Shown here: piece by piece, positions 1-8,439 of the stretch
Numbering within the stretch: the stretch's first letter is position 1
Layout of the letters: each line of letters starts with the position of its first letter
Assembly: GCA_052326605.1 (NCBI GenBank)
Contig: JBKQMB010000049.1
Coordinates: forward strand, 14,820 to 78,819
Source of the DNA: Bog-756 sp052326605
Lineage (GTDB): Bacteria > Actinomycetota > Acidimicrobiia > Acidimicrobiales > RAAP-2
Direction: 5' to 3'
DNA: 64,000 bases
Program-made: the position numbers and the translations under genes
The notes under the pieces: generated by a model
Told to the model about the DNA's origin: nothing
Seen by the model: only the letters and a program-made list of their open reading frames with translations
The model's database searches: none

Positions 1-901
1 ACGACATCCGCGCCATCTCTCCGAGCATGTGGCGGCGGAACGCCACCGCTTCACCCGCCGTCGCCTCCCCGGCCAGGCCTGCCCGATAGATCCCGGCCGC
101 CTCTTCGGGCGCCAGCGCATCGGTCCGTGCGTCGGCATGAGCGTGGTCCGCCGCGGTGGCGCCATGGGCGATGAAGTACCGCCGACGCTGCTCGAGTGCC
201 TGCAGGTAGCCGGCGTACCCGCCCGTGTCGACGTCGGCCGACTCGGCCAGCGTGCCGACGGCATCGGCCCAGCCGGGCCGGTCCATCTCGAGGTAGCGGT
301 CGGGACGGAAGGTGGGGATCACCCTCCCCGACCAGGTCGGGTCGGCGGCGAGCGCGGCGTGCGCCGCCAGGTCGGCACAGGGGTCGTCGGTGGTGGCGAG
401 CACGGCGATGCCGAAGCGCTCGAACAGCGCCCGCGGGCGGTAGGCGTCCTCGCCGAGATGCGCCGCCACCTGGTCGTAGATGGAGTCGGCCGTCCTCGCC
501 GACGGCCGCACCGCTACACCGAAGATCTCCCCCAGCTCGGCCTCGAGCCAGATGCGCACCGGCGTCCCACCGAAGACATGCCAGCGTTCGCACAGGTGCC
601 GCCACACCTGCCGTGACGCACCTTCGGACAGCGGCCCCTGCCCGACCCCCAGTGCCTCGAGGTCGACCCCGTCGGCGTGCAGCAACCGGGTCACGTAGTG
701 GTCGGGGGTCACCAACAATCCAGCGGGGTCGGCGAAGGGCTCGTCGTTGACCAGGAGGGCCGGATTGACGTGACCGTGCGGGCAGAGCAGTGGCAGATCG
801 GCCACCGCCTCGTAGAGCCGGCGGGCGATCGCCCGAACGCCGGGCTCCGCCGGCAGCAGCCGGTCCGGTCCGAGGTCGAGGGGAGCGAGGGCGTCGGACA
901 C
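1..901 (-). CDS. uxaC: Glucuronate isomerase, 3' part missing
   Basis: Glucuronate isomerase interconverts D-glucuronate and D-fructuronate (and galacturonate with tagaturonate), the first step of hexuronate breakdown in the cytoplasm. Reading the minus strand from a GTG at 901 gives about 300 codons open to the window edge, against roughly 460 for the full family, so the C-terminal third lies outside. The N-terminus carries the metal-binding PHGH motif of this amidohydrolase-fold family, followed by DHYVTRLLHADGV, the FGIAVLATTDDP segment and the IPTFRPD segment, all typical of UxaC. It faces the LarA-type gene with only about 40-100 bp between starts, so the two probably share a control region. 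The exact start is uncertain; family assignment is firm. Confidence 0.88.
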   Translation of the reverse strand, partial: MSDALAPLDLGPDRLLPAEPGVRAIARRLYEAVADLPLLCPHGHVNPALLVNDEPFADPAGLLVTPDHYVTRLLHADGVDLEALGVGQGPLSEGASRQVWRHLCERWHVFGGTPVRIWLEAELGEIFGVAVRPSARTADSIYDQVAAHLGEDAYRPRALFERFGIAVLATTDDPCADLAAHAALAADPTWSGRVIPTFRPDRYLEMDRPGWADAVGTLAESADVDTGGYAGYLQALEQRRRYFIAHGATAADHAHADARTDALAPEEAAGIYRAGLAGEATAGEAVAFRRHMLGEMARMS

Positions 902-938
902 GAACCTATGATCGGCCCGTGGGGAGGCCGGCGCAACA

Positions 939-2267
939 GTGGGGTCCGCCACCTCTCCCACCGGAGTCCTGGCGGCACAGGTCGGGGAATGGGGCGTCGC
1001 AGTGACCTCGACGTCTTCCGTGGCTCGGATCGGCGGCCCCCGCAGCGTCCTCACCGACGACGAGGTCCGCGGGTTCGTGATCGAACAGCTGAGCGCCGCC
1101 GACCTCGACGGGCGGAGCGTCTGCGTGCTGGTCCCCGACGGAACCCGCAGCTGCCCGCTGCCCCTGCTGGTGTCGGCTGTCCATGGCGCGCTCCACGGTC
1201 GGGTGACGCGACTGACCGTGCTGGTGGCCCTCGGTACACACCGGGCGATGGACGAGGAGGCGCTCGCCACCCACCTGGGGTACGAGCCCGGCGCCCTGGC
1301 CGACCGCTATCCCTCGATGGAGGTGCGCAACCACGCCTGGTGGGACCCGTCCGCGTTCGTCGACGTGGGGACCATCGCCTCCGACCGGATCGCCGAACTC
1401 TCCGAGGGCATGCTCCGACACGATGCCCGGGTGCGGATCAACCGTGCCGTGATCGAGCATGACGTCACCATCATCCTCGGTCCGGTCCTCCCCCACGAGG
1501 TCGTCGGCTTCTCCGGCGGCAACAAGTACCTCTTCCCCGGAGTGGCGGACCGGGAGCTGATCGACCTGTCCCACTGGCTGGGTGCGCTGATCACCAGCAC
1601 CGAGATCATCGGGACCCGGGGTGTGACCCCGGTGCGGGCCCTGATCGACGAGGCGACGTCGATGGTCCCCGGCGAGCGGTTGGCGTTCTGCGTCGTCACC
1701 GTGTCCGGGACGGAGTCCCTCCACTCGGTCGCCTTCGGTGATCCGTCGGCGGCCTGGGCGGCGGCGGCGGACGTCTCGGCCGAGACGCACATCCGCTACC
1801 TCGACGCGCCGGTGAAGCGCGTGCTGTCGCTGATCCCGACCAGGTACGGCGATCTGTGGACCGGGGCCAAGGGTTTCTACAAGGTCGAGCCGGTCGTGGC
1901 CGACGGCGGCCAGGTGGTGCTCTACGCGCCGCACATCCACGAGATCAGCGCCGCCCACCCCCAGGTCGCAGAGGTCGGCTACCACTGCCGCGACTACTTC
2001 ACCAAGCAGTGGGACCGGTTCGAGGATCTCCACTGGGGCGATCTGGCCCACGCCACCCACCTGCGCGGCGCAGGCACCTACGACGATATTGCGGGCGAGC
2101 GCTGCCGGCTCACGGTGACCCTGGCCACCGGCATCCCCGAGGACGTGGCCCGGGCGGTGAACCTCGACTACCTCGATCCCGACCGGATCGACCTGGACGC
2201 CTGGGGGGCCGATCCCGACGCCATGGTGGTGCCCGATGCCGGGGAGGACCTCTACCGGCTCCGATGA
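939..2267 (+). CDS. LarA-family (DUF2088) nickel-pincer enzyme, lactate racemase-like
   Basis: LarA-type enzymes use a nickel-pincer nucleotide cofactor to racemise or epimerise 2-hydroxy acids. With the GTG start at 939 the protein has 442 residues. Visible features are PDGTR (66-70), ALGTHR (97-102), NHAWWD (131-136), and PHEVVGFSGGNK (185-196). His186, Lys196 and His212 keep the spacing of the catalytic H174/K184/H200 of Lactobacillus LarA, and Lys196 would be the cofactor-linked lysine. A GTG at 1002 is an alternative start that removes 21 unconserved residues. The cofactor genes larB, larC and larE are not in the window. The divergent glucuronate isomerase hints at a sugar-acid substrate rather than lactate; this is an inference. 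Confidence 0.82.
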   Translation: MGSATSPTGVLAAQVGEWGVAVTSTSSVARIGGPRSVLTDDEVRGFVIEQLSAADLDGRSVCVLVPDGTRSCPLPLLVSAVHGALHGRVTRLTVLVALGTHRAMDEEALATHLGYEPGALADRYPSMEVRNHAWWDPSAFVDVGTIASDRIAELSEGMLRHDARVRINRAVIEHDVTIILGPVLPHEVVGFSGGNKYLFPGVADRELIDLSHWLGALITSTEIIGTRGVTPVRALIDEATSMVPGERLAFCVVTVSGTESLHSVAFGDPSAAWAAAADVSAETHIRYLDAPVKRVLSLIPTRYGDLWTGAKGFYKVEPVVADGGQVVLYAPHIHEISAAHPQVAEVGYHCRDYFTKQWDRFEDLHWGDLAHATHLRGAGTYDDIAGERCRLTVTLATGIPEDVARAVNLDYLDPDRIDLDAWGADPDAMVVPDAGEDLYRLR

Positions 2268-2284
2268 CCGGCCCGGTGGGCCGG
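2268..2284. terminator. Short GC hairpin between convergent genes
   Basis: A perfect 7-bp inverted repeat (CCGGCCC/GGGCCGG) with a 3-nt loop directly follows the LarA-type stop codon and precedes the end of the convergent DJ-1 gene. It has no U-tract, so it could stop transcription from both sides only weakly. Confidence 0.4.
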
Positions 2285-2300
2285 CCCATGGCGACGTGGC

Positions 2301-2903
2301 TCACACGGGTGGGGCAGGGTCGTACTGGATGGCCCTACGGACCTGGCGGGCCCGCTCGACCCCGGCCAGTCGCATCACCAGGTGCAGGGCCATGTCGATG
2401 CCCGCCGACACACCGGCGGAGGTCACGACATCGCCGTCGTCGACGAACCGCTCCTCACCTCGCACGTCGATGGTGGGGTCGAGCTCGGCGAGGTGCTCGA
2501 GTGAGCCCCAATGCGTGGTGGCGGGACGATTCGCCAGAAGGCCGGCGGCGGCGTAGACGAGCGATCCCGTGCAGACACTGGTCATCAACGGCACGTCCTG
2601 GCGCTGGCGGCGCACCCAGTCCAGCTGTGCCTCGTCGCGCAGCTGGGGTCGGGTGCCCTGGCCGCCGGGGTACACCAGCACCTCCAGCGGCGGTGCGTCG
2701 GCGTACGAGTGGTGGGCCTGGAGCACCAGGCCCTTGGCACACCGGACGCTCCCGCCGGCCTGGGAGATGCACGAGACGGCAAAGCCGTCATCGGGGAAGT
2801 ACCGCGTCCAGGAGGAGAGCACCTCCCAGGGTCCCACCGCGTCCAGCTCCTCGGCGTCGTCGAACAGCAGTATCCCGATGTGCCCGGTCCCGTTCGTCCC
2901 CAC
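2301..2903 (-). CDS. DJ-1/PfpI family protein (GATase1-like)
   Basis: Cytoplasmic DJ-1/PfpI superfamily protein of 200 residues. The N-terminal GILLFDDAEELDAVGPWEVL segment and the nucleophile elbow around Cys111 (TSVCTGS) are the family hallmarks, followed by a THWGS segment that resembles isonitrile hydratases and the regulatory domain of AraC-type GATase proteins. There is no DNA-binding domain attached. Homologues include glyoxalase-like, isonitrile hydratase and chaperone proteins, and the sequence alone does not separate them. The start is taken as GTG at 2903, where homology begins. It lies 38 nt downstream of the ethylmalonyl-CoA mutase gene on the same strand, so it may be cotranscribed with it. 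Confidence 0.78.
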   Translation of the reverse strand: MGTNGTGHIGILLFDDAEELDAVGPWEVLSSWTRYFPDDGFAVSCISQAGGSVRCAKGLVLQAHHSYADAPPLEVLVYPGGQGTRPQLRDEAQLDWVRRQRQDVPLMTSVCTGSLVYAAAGLLANRPATTHWGSLEHLAELDPTIDVRGEERFVDDGDVVTSAGVSAGIDMALHLVMRLAGVERARQVRRAIQYDPAPPV

Positions 2904-2941
2904 CCGATCAGTCAACCACCGGTGGATCCGGGATGCACCGG

Positions 2942-4993
2942 TCAGCGGGCAGGCGCCCCCCGGTGCCGTTCCGCCAGGCCGACCATGTCGTCCATGATCT
3001 GGCCGATCTCGAAGTCCTTGGGGGTGTAGACGCGGGCCACTCCCTTGCCCACCAGGACCTCTGCGTCCTCGGGGGGGATGATGCCGCCGACCACCACCGG
3101 TGCATCGACCCCGGCTGCCCGCAACCGGTCGACGATCTCGGGGACCAGCTCGAGATGACTGCCCGAGAGGATCGAGATGCCCACCACGTCGACGTCCTCG
3201 TCCCGGGCGGCGGCGACGATCTCCGCCGGTGACAGGCGGATGCCCTGGTAGACGACCTCGAATCCGGCGTCGCGGGCTGCCACCGCGATCTGCTCGGCCC
3301 CGTTGGAATGTCCGTCGAGGCCCGGCTTCGCCACCAGCAGCTTCGGCGGGCCGCCCGCGTACTCGCCCAGCGCCCTGGACCGCTTCAGCACCGCACGGAA
3401 CTCGTTGCCTCGATGGCCGACGCCGCCACCGACCCCGGTAGGGGCCCGGTACTCGCCGAACACCGCTCGGAGGGCGCCCGCCCACTCGCCGGTCGTTCCT
3501 CCGGCATGGGCCAGGGCGATGGTGGCGGGCATCACGTTGTCGGTTCCCTCGGCGGCCCGCCGCAGGTCGTCGAGTGCCCGTTGGACCGCGCCGGCGTCCC
3601 GCTCGGATCGCCACGCCTCGACGTCGGCGCGCAGTTCGGACTCGACGGCCGGATCCACCCTCAGGATGGTGCCGATGGAGGGCCCGTTGCCGTCCCCGGC
3701 CTCGGGGGTGAGGGGTGACTCCGCACTCTCGGTGAAACAGTTGACCCCGACCACCTGGAGATCGCCGGTCTCGATGCGCCGCACGCGTTCGGCCTGGCTG
3801 CCCACCAGGCGGGACTTGAGCTCGTCGATGGCCTCGAAGGCACCACCCAGTGCCAGGACGTCGTCGAGCTCCTCCCATGACGCCTCGGCCACCTCGGCGG
3901 TCTTCTTCTCGATGACCACCGAGCCGTCGAAGATGTCGCCGTACTCGAGGAGGTCGGACTCGAAGGCGAGGATCTGCTGGATGCGCAGCGACCACTGCTG
4001 ATCCCAGGGGCGTGGCAGGCCCAGCGCCTCGTTCCATGCCGGGAGCTGCATCGCCCGGGCCCTTGCCCGCTTGGACAGCGTCACCCCGAGGGTCTCGAGG
4101 ACGATCCTCGGGACGTTGTTCTCGGGTTGTGCCTCGGTCAGGCCGAGCGAGTTGACCTGCACGCCGAAGCGGAACCGGCGGAGCTTCGGGTCGGTCACCC
4201 CGTAGCGCTCGGTGCACACGCGCTCCCACAGTGCGGTGAAGGCGCGCATCTTGCAGGTCTCCTCCACGAAGCGCACGCCGGCGTTGACGAAGAAGGAGAT
4301 GCGGCCGACCACCGAGGGGAACTCGTCCCCGGGGATCTGCCCCGAGTCGCGTACCGCGTCGAGGACGCCGATGGCGGTGGCCAGGGCGTAGGCGACCTCC
4401 TGGGAGGGCGTGGCCCCGGCTTCCTGCAGGTGGTAGCTGCACACGTTGATCGGGTTCCACTTGGGGACGTGGCGCACGGTGTAGGCGATGGTGTCGACGG
4501 TGAGCCGCCGGCTGGGGATGGGGGGGAAGATGAAGGTGCCCCGGGACAGGTACTCCTTGACGATGTCGTTCTGGGTGGTGCCGGACAGCACCGAAGGATC
4601 CACGCCATGGTCCTGGGCATTGGCGATGTAGAGGCCGAGGAGCCAGGCAGCGGTGGCGTTGATGGTCATCGACGTGTTCATCGACTCGACAGGTATGCCG
4701 TCGAGAAGCTGGGACATGTGCCCGAGGTGCGCCACGGGGACGCCCACCTTGCCGACCTCACCGGCCGCTTCCGGGGCGTCGGGGTCGTAGCCGATCTGGG
4801 TGGGCAGGTCGAAGGCGATCGACAGCCCGGTCTGGCCCTTGCGCAGGTTGGTCCGGTAGAGCTCGTTGGACGCCTTGGCCGAAGAGTGGCCGGAATAGGT
4901 GCGCATCACCCATGGCTTGTCCCGTGCAGGGGCGGCGGCCACCGGCTGCTCGACCGACTGCCTTTGGGGTTCCACTTGTTCCACGTCGCTCAT
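2942..4993 (-). CDS. ecm: Ethylmalonyl-CoA mutase (MeaA type)
   Basis: B12-dependent mutase that converts (2R)-ethylmalonyl-CoA to methylsuccinyl-CoA in the ethylmalonyl-CoA pathway for acetyl-CoA assimilation. The protein has 683 residues: a short variable N-terminus, the TIM-barrel mutase domain (SGHSSAKASNELYR, TGLSIAFDLPTQIGYDPD, then NTSMTINATA), and a C-terminal cobalamin domain from about residue 545. His562 in KPGLDGHSNGAEQ would be the lower cobalt ligand. That KPGLDGHSNGAEQ form is characteristic of Ecm/MeaA rather than methylmalonyl-CoA mutase. A GGAGGA site sits directly before the ATG. An acyl-CoA dehydrogenase of the 3-hydroxybutyryl type lies just upstream. Crotonyl-CoA carboxylase/reductase is not in the window. 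Confidence 0.92.
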   Translation of the reverse strand: MSDVEQVEPQRQSVEQPVAAAPARDKPWVMRTYSGHSSAKASNELYRTNLRKGQTGLSIAFDLPTQIGYDPDAPEAAGEVGKVGVPVAHLGHMSQLLDGIPVESMNTSMTINATAAWLLGLYIANAQDHGVDPSVLSGTTQNDIVKEYLSRGTFIFPPIPSRRLTVDTIAYTVRHVPKWNPINVCSYHLQEAGATPSQEVAYALATAIGVLDAVRDSGQIPGDEFPSVVGRISFFVNAGVRFVEETCKMRAFTALWERVCTERYGVTDPKLRRFRFGVQVNSLGLTEAQPENNVPRIVLETLGVTLSKRARARAMQLPAWNEALGLPRPWDQQWSLRIQQILAFESDLLEYGDIFDGSVVIEKKTAEVAEASWEELDDVLALGGAFEAIDELKSRLVGSQAERVRRIETGDLQVVGVNCFTESAESPLTPEAGDGNGPSIGTILRVDPAVESELRADVEAWRSERDAGAVQRALDDLRRAAEGTDNVMPATIALAHAGGTTGEWAGALRAVFGEYRAPTGVGGGVGHRGNEFRAVLKRSRALGEYAGGPPKLLVAKPGLDGHSNGAEQIAVAARDAGFEVVYQGIRLSPAEIVAAARDEDVDVVGISILSGSHLELVPEIVDRLRAAGVDAPVVVGGIIPPEDAEVLVGKGVARVYTPKDFEIGQIMDDMVGLAERHRGAPAR

Positions 4994-5101
4994 TCCTCCG
5001 TTATTGCCCGGTCCACCGCGTGCAACCGTGCGTTGTGGCGTTCACCCGACCCAGCGCGTCCTCAGGGCGGGGGTGGGCAGAAGGTACCGACGAGCCGGCG
5101 G

Positions 5102-5956
5102 TTACTTCCGGTAGTCGTGGAAGCCCTGCCCTGATTTCCGGCCGAGCTGCTCGGCCACCACCATGCGCCGGAGCAGCGGCACTGCTGCATAGTTGGGATC
5201 GCGGAACTCCTCGTAGAGCGCGTCGAGGATGGCCAGGGAGGTGTCGAGCCCGACCAGGTCGAGCAGAGCGAACGGCCCCATGGGGAATCCGCACCCGCCC
5301 TTCATGGCGATGTCGATGTCGCCGATCGATGCCACGCCCTGTTCGTAGAGCCGGACCGCGTTGTTCAGGTAGGGGAAGAGCAGGGCGTTGACGATGAACC
5401 CGGCCTGGTCCTTGACCTCGACCGGCGTCTTGCCGCACGCTTCGGCGAACTGGCGGACGGACGCCAGGGTCTCATCGGAGGCGGTGAGCGGCCGGACCAG
5501 CTCCACCAGGGACATCACCGGGGCCGGGTTGAAGAAGTGGACACCGCACACCTGGTCGGGCCGGCCGGTCTGCATGGCCAGCTCGATGACCGGCAGGGTG
5601 GACGTGTTGGTGGCCAGAATTGCGTGGTCGTCGGTGATCCGATCGAGCTCGTTGAAGAGCTCCTTCTTGACGGCCAGGTCCTCGACCACCGATTCGATGA
5701 CCAGGTCCACGCCCTTGAGGGCACTGAGGTCCGAAGTGCCGGTGACGAGGGACAGCGCCTTGTCCCGCTCCTCCTCGGTCTTCTTGCCCTTCTCGACCTG
5801 CCGGTTGAGCGACTTCTCGAGGGCGGCAATGGTGGCATCGGCGGTCGACTGGCTGCGTGACCGGAGCACCACGTCGAAGCCGTTGACGGCCGCCGTTTCG
5901 GCGATGCCCGAACCCATGATCCCTGACCCGACGATTCCCACGCGTGCGATCGACAT
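5102..5956 (-). CDS. 3-hydroxybutyryl-CoA dehydrogenase
   Basis: NAD(P)-dependent oxidoreductase interconverting 3-hydroxyacyl-CoA (usually 3-hydroxybutyryl-CoA) and acetoacetyl-CoA. The 284-residue protein has the N-terminal Rossmann motif GSGIMGSG, the family signature HFFNPAPVMSLVELV, the NTSTLP catalytic region, and a C-terminal helical domain with GFPMGPFALLDLVGLD. Start chosen at the ATG at 5956 because a TAGGAT hexamer lies 8 nt upstream, fitting a leaderless transcript; an ATG three codons earlier is possible. It precedes ethylmalonyl-CoA mutase by 108 bp on the same strand. A role in the C4 part of the ethylmalonyl-CoA pathway fits, though fatty-acid or polyhydroxybutyrate metabolism would use the same enzyme. 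Confidence 0.9.
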   Translation of the reverse strand: MSIARVGIVGSGIMGSGIAETAAVNGFDVVLRSRSQSTADATIAALEKSLNRQVEKGKKTEEERDKALSLVTGTSDLSALKGVDLVIESVVEDLAVKKELFNELDRITDDHAILATNTSTLPVIELAMQTGRPDQVCGVHFFNPAPVMSLVELVRPLTASDETLASVRQFAEACGKTPVEVKDQAGFIVNALLFPYLNNAVRLYEQGVASIGDIDIAMKGGCGFPMGPFALLDLVGLDTSLAILDALYEEFRDPNYAAVPLLRRMVVAEQLGRKSGQGFHDYRK

Positions 5957-5964
5957 AGGGAACA

Positions 5965-5970
5965 ATCCTA
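5965..5970 (-). promoter_or_regulatory. -10 hexamer for leaderless transcript of the hydroxyacyl-CoA dehydrogenase gene
   Basis: TAGGAT on the minus strand ends 8 nt before the ATG at 5956, so transcription would begin at or next to the start codon. No clear -35 element is seen. Confidence 0.45.
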
Positions 5971-6023
5971 GCGGCGGGCCGGTGGCAACGCCTACGGCCC
6001 GCTGTGACGGTCCGCAGGGATGA

Positions 6024-6923
6024 TCAGCGACCGGCGGCCCGGCGGCCGGTGATGGACCGGATCCGCTTCGGGCTCTGGTCGATGAGCAGGCCCGGGGCGA
6101 GTCGGTAGGCCGCCCACACGGCCTTGGCCCGGCGTGGTGCCACGATGATCGGCCGGTTGAGCGCGACGTTGTCGAGCACGTCCCGAGCCAGTGCCGCTGC
6201 CGGATACGGCGTGCCGATGAGCTGGGACAGCATGTCCCGGATGTCGGGCATCGACGCTGCCGGGGGCAGGTCGCCGGGGTTCCCCTTGTCCAGCAGGGGG
6301 GTCTCGATCACCCCGGGGCAGACCACGCTCACCCGCACCCCGTGGTCGGCTGCCTCGACCCGGAGCCCGACGCTGAGGCCCACCACGGCGTGTTTGGTCG
6401 TGGAGTAGGGCACCAGCAAGGGGCTGGGAACGAGGCCCGACAGCGACGCCGTGTTCACTATGTGGCCCCGCCCCTGCTCGATCATGAGGGGGTAGGCGGC
6501 GGCGACCCCGTGGATGACGCTCATCAGATTGACGTCGACGGCCCGTTGCCAGTGGGCGAGGGACAGGTCGCTGACCTCACCTCCGACGGCGATGCCGGCG
6601 TTGTTGAACATGAAGTCCAGCCCGCCGTGCTCTGCCGCGAACCGGCCGACCGATTGGGACAGCGCGCCAGCATCGGTCACGTCGACCTTCGCAGGCAGGG
6701 CACTTCCGTGGGCCCGGGCACCGGTGCCGGCCCGACGCGGGAGGTCGGCAGCGGTCGCCTCGGCGGCTTCACCGTCGATGTCGGCGACCAGCACGGTGGC
6801 GCCGCGGTCGACCAGCTCCGCGGCGAGGGACCGCCCGATGCCGGACGCCGCCCCGGTCACGACGGCAGTCGCCCCGTTGAAGTGCGCCCGCTGCATGGCG
6901 GCCCTGTCACTCGATCGGCCCAT
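6024..6923 (-). CDS. SDR family NAD(P)-dependent oxidoreductase
   Basis: Classical short-chain dehydrogenase of 299 residues. The cofactor motif TGAASGIG is at 23-30, the NNAG motif at 107-110, a catalytic Ser near 160-162, and the YSTTK active-site Tyr173/Lys177. The aspartate at the end of strand 2 (VADID) suggests NAD rather than NADP preference. The C-terminal 60 residues (VWAAYRLAPGLLIDQSPKR region) are basic and resemble SDRs annotated as acting on lipid or steroid alcohols, but the substrate cannot be deduced. A GAGGGAGAG ribosome-binding site lies a few nt before the ATG. It is divergent from the alpha/beta hydrolase gene. Confidence 0.85.
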   Translation of the reverse strand: MGRSSDRAAMQRAHFNGATAVVTGAASGIGRSLAAELVDRGATVLVADIDGEAAEATAADLPRRAGTGARAHGSALPAKVDVTDAGALSQSVGRFAAEHGGLDFMFNNAGIAVGGEVSDLSLAHWQRAVDVNLMSVIHGVAAAYPLMIEQGRGHIVNTASLSGLVPSPLLVPYSTTKHAVVGLSVGLRVEAADHGVRVSVVCPGVIETPLLDKGNPGDLPPAASMPDIRDMLSQLIGTPYPAAALARDVLDNVALNRPIIVAPRRAKAVWAAYRLAPGLLIDQSPKRIRSITGRRAAGR

Positions 6924-6986
6924 GGCTCTCCCTCATCCCGCCGCCTGCGCTTGCCTTCCCCCGACCCTACCGACACGATGGTGGCG

Positions 6987-8423
6987 ATGAGCAACCCACC
7001 GGAACGCCCACAACTGCCGCCCCTACGAGGGAGCGCGTCCCGGACCGCTCCGGACGGGCCCGCCACCACCGGCGCGTCCGACCCACCGCCCCCGCCTCCC
7101 GCCCGGGCGCCCCGTACGCGCAAGCGCGCCACGCCGAAGCCCGCGGCCACACCGTCATCGGGCCGGCCGGGTCGTGTCGCCAAGGTCGCCGCGCCACGTG
7201 ATGGTGCGACCTCCGCTGTGCCGGCCGATCGGCCGTGGCCCGGTCCCCCACGGGGGAGGGGTCGGAGCAGGATGCTTTACAACCGCCGGCTCCAACGGAC
7301 GAACGAGCGCTGGCCGCTGGCGACCCGCCTGGGCTCGGCCCTGTTCTCGAGGCCCGGTCTCGTGCTCGGGCTGACGGGAGGGCGCTCGCCGGTGGAGCGT
7401 GACGGACGGGTGCTCAACCGGAGCGTGCAGGCCCTCCTCGCCGTGGTCAACCGCATGGAGGGGTTCTCGGACGGCCCTGCCGATGCGACCCAGGCCGACG
7501 ACCCGGCGGCCATGCGCACCCAACTCACCCGAATGGCGCGACTGGCCATGCCCGTCCGGACCGACGTGCACGTGACCGGTCGGGTCATCCCGGGGCCGGA
7601 GGGTGCTCCGGACCTCCCCGTCAGGGTCTACCGCCAGTACGGCACGGGCATCGGGCCGACCTCGGGGGGCCGCGGTCGCCCGCCCGCCATCGTCTACTAC
7701 CACGGCGGCGGATGGGTGACCGGCGGTCTCGACTCGCACGACGCCTCGTGCCGCTTGCTGGCCGCAGTGAGCGGCTGCATCGTCGTGGCTGTCGACTACC
7801 GTCTGGCTCCCGAGGATCCGTTCCCCGCGGCCGTCGACGACGCACTGGCCGCGTATGCCTGGGTGCAGCGGCACGGCGAAGACCTCGGCTCCGCACCGGG
7901 CCAGGTCGGCGTGATGGGGGACAGCGCGGGAGGGAACCTGGCCGCGGTGGTGGCCCTGGAGACCCGGCCCGGAGGCGGTGCCGCCCTCCCCGACGTGCCG
8001 CCCCCGGTGGCCCAGGGCCTGGTCTACCCGGCCGTCGATGCACGATTCGGCACCGAATCGTTCCGGACCCTGGGGGACGGGTTCTTCCTGACGCAGCAAG
8101 GAATGCAGTTCTTTCGCAGGACCTACCTCCCCGACCGCGCCGACTGGGAGACGGCCAGGGTGTCCCCGCTGCTGGCCGCCGACCACCGAGGTCTGGCCCC
8201 CGCCCTGATCGTGACGGCCGGGTTCGACCCGCTACGCGACGACGGGGCCACCTACGCAGCGACCCTCGAGGAGGCCGGCGTCGAGGTCGAGTACCGGTGC
8301 TACGACGACCAGGTGCACGGGTTCTTCGGCATGGGCCTGCTGCCCGATTCGTGGGCACTGGCCACCGAGGTGTGCGATGCCATGGGTCGGTTGATCCGCC
8401 GGTCGGTGGCCCCCCCGGGTTGA
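6987..8423 (+). CDS. Alpha/beta hydrolase, hormone-sensitive lipase family, with disordered N-terminus
   Basis: Esterase/lipase of the HSL (bacterial family IV) group, 478 residues. The oxyanion-hole motif HGGGW (239-243) and the nucleophile elbow GDSAGGN around Ser313 are visible. The acid (FDPLRDDG) and the histidine (QVHGFFG) complete the triad. The first 95 or so residues are rich in Pro, Ala, Arg and Thr, including a run of six prolines, and look disordered; family members normally lack this. No signal peptide or membrane segment is apparent, so it is probably cytoplasmic. ATG at 6978 is an equally possible start three codons upstream. The substrate is unknown. Confidence 0.82.
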   Translation: MSNPPERPQLPPLRGSASRTAPDGPATTGASDPPPPPPARAPRTRKRATPKPAATPSSGRPGRVAKVAAPRDGATSAVPADRPWPGPPRGRGRSRMLYNRRLQRTNERWPLATRLGSALFSRPGLVLGLTGGRSPVERDGRVLNRSVQALLAVVNRMEGFSDGPADATQADDPAAMRTQLTRMARLAMPVRTDVHVTGRVIPGPEGAPDLPVRVYRQYGTGIGPTSGGRGRPPAIVYYHGGGWVTGGLDSHDASCRLLAAVSGCIVVAVDYRLAPEDPFPAAVDDALAAYAWVQRHGEDLGSAPGQVGVMGDSAGGNLAAVVALETRPGGGAALPDVPPPVAQGLVYPAVDARFGTESFRTLGDGFFLTQQGMQFFRRTYLPDRADWETARVSPLLAADHRGLAPALIVTAGFDPLRDDGATYAATLEEAGVEVEYRCYDDQVHGFFGMGLLPDSWALATEVCDAMGRLIRRSVAPPG

Positions 8424-8427
8424 CCTC

Positions 8428-8433
8428 TACAGT
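8428..8433 (+). promoter_or_regulatory. -10 hexamer for leaderless transcript of the S51 gene
   Basis: TACAGT lies 6 nt before the ATG at 8440, only five bases after the hydrolase stop codon. This suggests an independent leaderless promoter between two closely packed genes. Confidence 0.45.
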
Positions 8434-8439
8434 GGCGCC

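Noticed and set aside
29..750. Several open frames on both strands at the left edge
   Set aside because: The frame encoding glucuronate isomerase on the minus strand explains the region; the other frames have Arg/Pro-rich shadow composition.
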